From NCBI GenBank assembly GCA_949065595.1, contig CARSXK010000012.1:1-35520 (forward strand): DNA of 35,520 bases. The letters are read 5' to 3'. Every line of letters starts with the position of its first letter. Within the stretch, counting starts at the first letter, position 1. The notes under the pieces are model-generated. The model saw nothing but the letters and a program-made list of their open reading frames with translations. It did no database searches and had not been told where the DNA came from. A program made the position numbers and the translations under genes. Origin of the DNA: UBA5026 sp949065595 (GTDB taxonomy: Bacteria > Bacillota_I > Bacilli_A > RF39 > UBA660). Of the stretch, positions 30,959 to 35,520 are shown one piece after another.

Positions 30959-32020
30959 TTATAAAAATAAGTTATAATGAGTTTGATTTATATAAGAGTA
31001 AATAGAACCTTTAACTTGTATTAATTTTGGTATACTTTCGTATCTTAATAGTGCATTGAACTGTTTTCTAGCGTTTTCAGACCAGTTATCAATAATTTTT
31101 GGACTTATAGCGATGTTTTCAGTACATAATGGAATAAGTATATTAAATATTTTTTTTATTTCTTCCTCTGTAAGATTTTCTAAATCTTGTAGAAATTTTT
31201 CATTATATTTTTTATCTCTTTTCAAATATCCAATTATAATATAAAATTTATCATTGTTTGGGATTGCTGTAATAAAGCAAGATTTATAGTTTTTAGGCAT
31301 ATTTTTTCCAAAAATGGTTAATGGGAAAATAGCAATTCCAGTACATGAAAAGTAATAAACTTGAGAGAATGAAAATATTTTGTACTCTAATTCATTAAAA
31401 TCATTTCTCATATAAATACCATTAAATATTTTTAAAGTCGATTTGAAAGTATGATACATGTTTGAAATTTCTGAATAATTATGATATAAAAACTCATTAC
31501 TGAATAGATTATACTTTTTTTCTAATTGTTTATAATATGAATATACATTATAATTTCTAAAATATGAAAATAAAAATGCTCTATAGCAATATAAAAAATT
31601 TTGTTCTTTGTTATTAGGATTGTAACATTTTTTTTCAATGGGTAAGAATAATTGTGTATCATGGTTAGAGCATAAACAAAAGAATTTTGTTACCTTTTTT
31701 ATACCAATTTTGTCCAGTTTAAGATATGTTTTTGAATAGTCATCAAAATTTGTATTTGGATAGTATACATGATTATTTTTACTAATTATATTTAGAACTC
31801 CGTTTTGTTGTAAACTATGAGAACCAATAGTATTTTTATCTTGGCATAGCGTTTTTGAATTTATTGGATAAATACAATTGATTTTGAATTTATTTAAGTA
31901 TGATAATGTGTTGGCAGCTATTTGAGGAAAACTTTTCGAATCATAAAAATCAGGTTTTAGTTGACAACATTTTTTATATTTTTTTTTGCTTCCACATGGA
32001 CATGTATCATTACCATTCAT
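30959..32020 (-). CDS. SEC-C motif protein, probable cargo
   Basis: A 353-residue soluble protein. N-terminal zinc motif CPCGSKKKYKKCC (residues 7-19) is the same type as at the SecA C-terminus in this window. Residues ~60-130 hold a second probable metal-binding area: NTIGSHSLQQNGVLNII, then KFFCLCSNHDTQLFLPIE (Cys, His, Cys, His). The rest is helical and rich in Asn, Tyr and Phe with no known catalytic motif. Base composition is more AT-rich than mob or rep. It sits between oriT and the relaxase like an inserted passenger. Defence or stress role possible; not shown. Start ATG with TAGGTGG. Confidence 0.65.
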   Translation of the reverse strand: MNGNDTCPCGSKKKYKKCCQLKPDFYDSKSFPQIAANTLSYLNKFKINCIYPINSKTLCQDKNTIGSHSLQQNGVLNIISKNNHVYYPNTNFDDYSKTYLKLDKIGIKKVTKFFCLCSNHDTQLFLPIEKKCYNPNNKEQNFLYCYRAFLFSYFRNYNVYSYYKQLEKKYNLFSNEFLYHNYSEISNMYHTFKSTLKIFNGIYMRNDFNELEYKIFSFSQVYYFSCTGIAIFPLTIFGKNMPKNYKSCFITAIPNNDKFYIIIGYLKRDKKYNEKFLQDLENLTEEEIKKIFNILIPLCTENIAISPKIIDNWSENARKQFNALLRYESIPKLIQVKGSIYSYINQTHYNLFL

Positions 32021-32125
32021 AAACTTACCACCTACTAAAAAACAGCATTAAAATCATAGATTCTAATACTGCTAAATCTGTTTAAATTGTAACATATTTT
32101 GACAAAATATTCCATATATTTCCAA

Positions 32126-33364
32126 CTAAAATTCTCTTTCCCAATCTTTTTCATGACAGAAATTCAATCTTTGATTGATTTCTTCCTCTTTTGAAGTACT
32201 TTTACAAATATCTTTTACATCTTGCTTATTATAAAAATCATGATTATAGTAGTCAATGATTTCATTTGTTACAATGTCCTTTTCTTTTTCAGTACCTAAA
32301 TGTAGGATTTTACGGAACATAAATTTTAAAGTTTGTAGAATATGATGTAAGAGAGTATGCAAGGAATTGTTTTCTTGTTGTAATTTCTCATTTTGATGTT
32401 TAAGATTATTTACTTCATATTGAATATTTTGTTTTTCCTTTTCTAAATCTTTGTAGTTTTTGGTATAGTTATATAATTCGTAATACAAAGCCACTGTTTT
32501 AGGTGTTTCTTCAATAACTGCTTTTGCTTGTTTCATAAATTTTTCAACTTCATAAAAAGTGTCTTTATCCATTTGGACTTTATTACCAATGATTTTATAT
32601 TTTCGATTATTGATTTTAGTAGAAAGAGAATCATAGATACTTGTTAAGCGGTATTCTTGTTGTTCTAATCTCTTATCTTGTTTTCGAGTCATCTTTTTCA
32701 TTTCTTTCATAGAAAGATGTATATTATCGCTATTTTTGATACCTCTTTGTAAATCAAAGCCATTTTTAACCATTCTATCATGGTATTTGTCCTGTAATTC
32801 ACTTAAATGGATTTTATCTCTAATATATTGTTTCTTACTAATGCTATATTTTTGTTTATTTGTTCTTTTATCCAATTTACGAACTAGTGGAACAACGACA
32901 CAATGAAGATGTGGTGTTTTCTCATCCATGTGGATAGTGGCATGCAATACCTGTTCTTTGGTATATCCCAAATCTTGATAAACAAAATCCATACAAGTAT
33001 TTGCCCATTTGATGATTTCTTCTCTAGTCATATCTTTAAAAAATGATTTATCACTTGTAAATAGCAACTCATCAGCAACAACACTTTTAGAATCATTTAC
33101 CATATCACGGAAAGATTTTTGCCTTTCCTTTCGTGTTGTTTTCATTTTCTCATCATGTTCTTTCCTATATTCTTTTGTGATTTCATAGAATTGTTTTACA
33201 TATCTATTATTACATGGAACAATATCAATATTATCTTTGCTTAATTCTAATCGGATATTAGGATTACTTTTATAGGCTTGTTTTTCACGTTTGTTATGGC
33301 TACCAATTTGGGCTAGATCAGAAAGTGTCTGAATTGGCTCACTTCTAAAAATCGCATAACTCAT
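32126..33364 (-). CDS. mob: MobV-family relaxase
   Basis: Nicks oriT and leads the DNA strand into a recipient. The 412-residue protein begins MSYAIFRSEP and has the MobV motifs: SHNKRE with His23, at the place of the nucleophilic His22 of MobM; LFTSDKSFFK; and the metal site IHMDEKTPHLHCVVVPL (H145, D147, E148, H152, H154). The C-terminal half is coiled coil (~200-360). Starts inside the stop of the replication gene (ATGA overlap), so the two are co-translated. No coupling protein or secretion genes in the element, hence mobilizable only. Confidence 0.93.
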   Translation of the reverse strand: MSYAIFRSEPIQTLSDLAQIGSHNKREKQAYKSNPNIRLELSKDNIDIVPCNNRYVKQFYEITKEYRKEHDEKMKTTRKERQKSFRDMVNDSKSVVADELLFTSDKSFFKDMTREEIIKWANTCMDFVYQDLGYTKEQVLHATIHMDEKTPHLHCVVVPLVRKLDKRTNKQKYSISKKQYIRDKIHLSELQDKYHDRMVKNGFDLQRGIKNSDNIHLSMKEMKKMTRKQDKRLEQQEYRLTSIYDSLSTKINNRKYKIIGNKVQMDKDTFYEVEKFMKQAKAVIEETPKTVALYYELYNYTKNYKDLEKEKQNIQYEVNNLKHQNEKLQQENNSLHTLLHHILQTLKFMFRKILHLGTEKEKDIVTNEIIDYYNHDFYNKQDVKDICKSTSKEEEINQRLNFCHEKDWEREF

Positions 33365-34050
33365 GGCTCAATCTCCCATAATTCAATATCTTGTGTTATC
33401 TTTCGTAAATTACTTTCCAAAGCACTTTTGAAATAGCCATATTGATTGGTAATGATTTCGCCATTTTCATCTAATCCTTTATTCGATTTCCATTTTTGAA
33501 TAATATAGTTCACTGTCATAATGACTTCTCGATATTCATATTCTTCTAACATTTCATTGATAAAGTTGTCATATTTATAAAGTTCTAAATCATCTTCTTT
33601 TAAATATTTCTTAACGATTAATTCCATTGTAATGGGATGAAAGTGTTTATCTACTTTATCTATTTGTTTTTTCGTATTTATTTCATTTGTATTTATTTGT
33701 AGGTCATCTTGGGTATTCGCATAATCCGTATGCGGATTATGGGTATGCGGTACTTGGATAGTTGGATATTCATAGATTGAGTAGTTATAGCCAAATTGTC
33801 CTTTTTCATTTTGGGTACGTTCTCTTGTTAAATATCCATATGCTTCTAATTCATGAAGAGTAGAGCGAATGGCTCTAATGTTTTCTTTACTCACCTTACA
33901 TAATCCATTCATAGAATAATCCCAATTATCAGGTAAACTTAACATAAATGACAGTAGTCCTTTTGCTTTATAAGATATATTTTTATCACGTAAATGATAG
34001 TTACTCATAACTGTATAATTTTTATCTTTGTTAATTCTAAAAACTGACAT
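33361..34050 (-). CDS. Replication-initiator-like winged-helix protein
   Basis: A 229-residue protein (from ATG 34050, seven bases after AGGAGG; ATG 34056 is too close to the site). Residues ~8-90 are the replisome-organiser type winged helix: NYTVMSNYHLRDKNISYKAK, GLLSFMLSLPDNWDYS, then SKENIRAIRSTLHELEAYGY and LTRERTQNE. A linker rich in Thr/Asn/His follows, and a C-terminal helical part (KYDNFINEMLEEYEYREVIM) like DnaD-domain proteins. Such genes pair with MobV in Firmicute mobilizable elements and may start replication of the excised circle. Confidence 0.78.
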   Translation of the reverse strand: MSVFRINKDKNYTVMSNYHLRDKNISYKAKGLLSFMLSLPDNWDYSMNGLCKVSKENIRAIRSTLHELEAYGYLTRERTQNEKGQFGYNYSIYEYPTIQVPHTHNPHTDYANTQDDLQINTNEINTKKQIDKVDKHFHPITMELIVKKYLKEDDLELYKYDNFINEMLEEYEYREVIMTVNYIIQKWKSNKGLDENGEIITNQYGYFKSALESNLRKITQDIELWEIEP

Positions 34051-34191
34051 GAACATTCCTCCTTTTCTAGCACTTATTCAGCACTTAAAATTTCTAAAAT
34101 TAAGTGTTTCAAAAAGGAATGTTCCGTAATGAAACGGAAAAAATCCACGGTTTTCTGTGGATTATGTAGTAATCAATTTCTTTCTAGTTCG
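34051..34191. other. Structured end of the element, next to attR
   Basis: The 141 bp hold several inverted repeats: GGAATGTTCC-type arms (around 34052-34060 and 34115-34126), CACTTAAAATTT with AAATTAAGTG (34082-34110), CCGT-ACGG (34125-34138) and AATCCAC / GTGGATT (34142-34162). Candidates are integrase arm sites, a replication origin or a rep control region. No coding. Confidence 0.45.
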
Positions 34192-34226
34192 TCCTGTTTT
34201 CCCGACCATTTAGATTATAAAGCCTT
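34192..34226 (+). repeat. attR (distal attachment site)
   Basis: Repeats the last 17 bases of tRNA-Pro with CCA, plus 18 bases of its trailer, matching attL at 34 of 35 positions. Preceding sequence is unrelated to tRNA, so this is a tail only, not a second tRNA gene. Confidence 0.9.
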
Positions 34227-34246
34227 AAATTTTTGAGGCTTTTTTA
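34219..34246 (+). terminator. Original chromosomal terminator of tRNA-Pro
   Basis: AAAGCCT / AGGCTTT stem followed by T6. It is the pre-insertion trailer, displaced 7.8 kb from the tRNA by the element. Confidence 0.6.
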
Positions 34247-34299
34247 GTGTTTTAAATCATGCTACGTCTTAATAACATCTTATTTTTCAAAAAGATAAC

Positions 34300-34330
34300 A
34301 AAAAACATAGGAAATTTTAGCTCCTATGTC
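34300..34330 (-). terminator. Terminator of the collagen-like genes
   Basis: ACATAGGA / TCCTATGT stem with a nine-base loop; on the minus strand it is followed by T6. Confidence 0.65.
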
Positions 34331-34373
34331 ATTGTAAATTTTGACGTGGATATATAGGCGGAAAAAATTTTAA

Positions 34374-34874
34374 TTAATTATATGCCCATGGCATTTTTTT
34401 AATAGTTAAGTTAACCTCGCTTATATGGGCATCTGAATTATTTGCTTTGTTAAGAATGAGAGATACCTTTTGTAAGGAACCATATTTTCCTATCCTTGTA
34501 TAAGAAAAGTAACTTTCACTTTTACGATTATTTAAGCGGATTGTAATTAAATTATTGGTTGCTGCTTCATTTTGCATGCTGGTTTTTAAAATTAAGGAAG
34601 TATTATTAGAATTTGTTGATTCCGCTAAATACCCAGAAACTGTAAATTCATAATAACCTATTTCGTCAATATATATATAACTTCCAGATTCCCTAAACAC
34701 ATTAGAGTTATTTGGTAAAATTAAACTATTACGAATAGATAACATACCAGATGTGTTAGAGGTATTATAAGTGGTATATATTTGTGTTTCTAAAAAATTA
34801 CTTGGTCCTACAGGACCAGTAGGCCCATCAGGTACGACAAAGTCTAATATATATGAATTATGAAGTGGTTCCAT
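34374..34874 (-). CDS. Short collagen-like protein with BclA-type C-terminal domain, copy 1
   Basis: A 166-residue protein: short N-terminus ending in YILDFVVPDGPTGPVGPSNF (only three G-x-x triplets) followed by a beta-rich domain of ~135 residues with SGYLAESTNS, YYEFTVSG and FSYTRIGKYG, like the TNF/C1q-type trimer head of BclA exosporium proteins. ILDF-VP-x-G-x-TGP-x-GP is the common anchor of clostridial collagen-like proteins. No signal peptide, in line with spore-surface proteins. Paralog of the 34901 gene, 26 bp apart. Start ATG with AAAGGAG. Spore-coat role is inference. Confidence 0.7.
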   Translation of the reverse strand: MEPLHNSYILDFVVPDGPTGPVGPSNFLETQIYTTYNTSNTSGMLSIRNSLILPNNSNVFRESGSYIYIDEIGYYEFTVSGYLAESTNSNNTSLILKTSMQNEAATNNLITIRLNNRKSESYFSYTRIGKYGSLQKVSLILNKANNSDAHISEVNLTIKKMPWAYN

Positions 34875-34900
34875 TTGATCTCCTTTCTATCAATACTGAT

Positions 34901-35386
34901 TTAAAAATATAGTTTCTTTATTAATAAATATGCATTCTCTGCACTTGCTGTTGCACTATTATCCTTTTGAAACATGATGGTTATTTTTTGCGATCTATTA
35001 CATTGTGTTACCGTTGTTCTCGAAAAATAAAGTTCACTTTCTGAATCTAAACCAATTATAATAAGGTTATCATTATCTATTTTTAATGTTAGACTTGCCT
35101 TTTCAGTTGTTGAATTATCCTTTAATAGACCAGAAAAGGTAAATTCATAGTATCCACTCTCATTTAATATAATGCCATTATTATCAATGGTAAAAAAATT
35201 AGAATTGGTTGGAAGAATTAAATTTTCAGCATTCGATAAAATAGTTAACGTTCCAGTTGCTGTTGCATTATTATAATAGGTTGAAATTAAAGATACTAAA
35301 CTATTGGGACCAGTAGGACCTACAGGGCCTGTAGCACCAGCTGGAATTACAAAATCTAAAACACAATCGTAATTATCAGTATTCAT
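34901..35386 (-). CDS. Short collagen-like protein with BclA-type C-terminal domain, copy 2
   Basis: A 161-residue paralog of the 34374 protein with the same plan: CVLDFVIPAGATGPVGPTGP, then SLISTYYNN.. and the beta-rich head (ESGYYEFTFSGLL, ELYFSRTTVTQC). About 35-40% alike by eye. I start at ATG 35386, six bases after AGAGGTG, rather than the GTG at 35395 that is itself part of the site. First gene of the two-gene leftward unit; 35387-35520 should contain the promoter, but I cannot assign a sigma factor. Confidence 0.7.
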   Translation of the reverse strand: MNTDNYDCVLDFVIPAGATGPVGPTGPNSLVSLISTYYNNATATGTLTILSNAENLILPTNSNFFTIDNNGIILNESGYYEFTFSGLLKDNSTTEKASLTLKIDNDNLIIIGLDSESELYFSRTTVTQCNRSQKITIMFQKDNSATASAENAYLLIKKLYF

Positions 35387-35520
35387 GACTTTCACCTCTT
35401 TGTGATATTTTTATACCTTATTATATGTAAAATATAGATGAGTTATTTCTAATATAGTTATTAATTATAATAACGCGTTGTGCTAGTTAAAATTTAAAAC
35501 ATGGGATATGGCAGTAGAAC

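Larger units (their letters stand above)
26396..34226. mobile_element. Integrative and mobilizable element in tRNA-Pro
   Basis: Flanked by 35-bp direct repeats, one being the tRNA-Pro 3' end. The unit is 7,796 bp. It holds integrase plus an excisionase-like gene at the tRNA end, regulators, a MobV relaxase, a replication-initiator-like gene at the far end and an oriT-like site, but no type IV secretion or coupling genes. It is thus expected to excise and move only with help of a conjugative partner. Cargo: the four-gene operon at 28029-30151 and the SEC-C protein at 30959-32020. Confidence 0.9.

Noticed and set aside
34192..34210. A second tRNA-Pro gene
   Set aside because: Only the last 17 bases of a tRNA are present; it is the attR copy of the attachment repeat.

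Overview
The window is AT-rich bacterial DNA using the standard code (TAA, TAG and TGA all end genes). SecA with a C-terminal SEC-C zinc motif, long-form HPF, an agr-type peptide quorum system, tRNA genes with encoded CCA ends and clear AGGAGG-like ribosome sites point to a low-GC Bacillota (Firmicutes), probably a gut-type Clostridia or Bacilli lineage. Two short collagen-like exosporium-type proteins and TGTCGAA boxes hint at a spore former, but this is inference.

Layout. 1-3476: start of a leftward gene, a PMCA-like calcium ATPase and a lone AbiEi-like protein. 3727-7023: a complete agr-type quorum-sensing locus. A LytTR response regulator and AgrC-like kinase run rightward and converge on a leftward agrB followed by three agrD genes, each encoding a different predicted autoinducing peptide. 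Leftover agrB 3' ends between the agrD copies show how the array grew. 7353-10806: core genes cspA, hpf and secA. 10958-16935: a scrambled accessory island with a frameshifted unknown gene, a 5'-truncated Rhs core carrying an HNH-type toxin tip and a DUF2019-like immunity gene, a decayed Rhs YD-repeat region joined to a second putative immunity gene, a phage-type holin, a truncated M23-like endolysin, an HD-domain protein and a tyrosine integrase relic. 16959-23643: housekeeping and small uncharacterised genes (thioredoxin-like, PH-domain, trpS with a probable Fe-S motif, DUF3795, DUF4234, DUF2752, NifU-like, S1 domain). 23680-24206 and 25859-26412: two tRNA clusters (Val, Thr, Tyr, Gln, Lys, Leu; Ser, fMet, Asp, Phe, Arg, Pro) flanking a WYL-type regulator and a frameshifted Ham1/RdgB pyrophosphatase.

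26396-34226: a 7.8-kb integrative and mobilizable element in the 3' end of tRNA-Pro, bounded by 35-bp direct repeats (34 of 35 identical). It carries int and a small DNA-binding (excisionase-like) gene, a divergent four-gene operon (nucleotidyltransferase fold, XRE regulator, Nudix hydrolase, HExxH peptidase), a small XRE repressor with its own operator, a SEC-C protein that may be cargo, a MobV relaxase and a replication-initiator-like gene. At 30901-30940 there is a sequence with the layout of the pMV158-type MobV oriT. Beyond the right end, two paralogous leftward genes encode short Gly-Pro-Thr collagen-like proteins with a jelly-roll-like C-terminal domain.

The most notable items are the three-peptide agr array with its duplication scars, the Rhs toxin island beside a holin and endolysin fragment, and the compact mobilizable element with predicted att sites, operators and oriT. 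All domain calls are read by eye from protein sequence; no database search was run.
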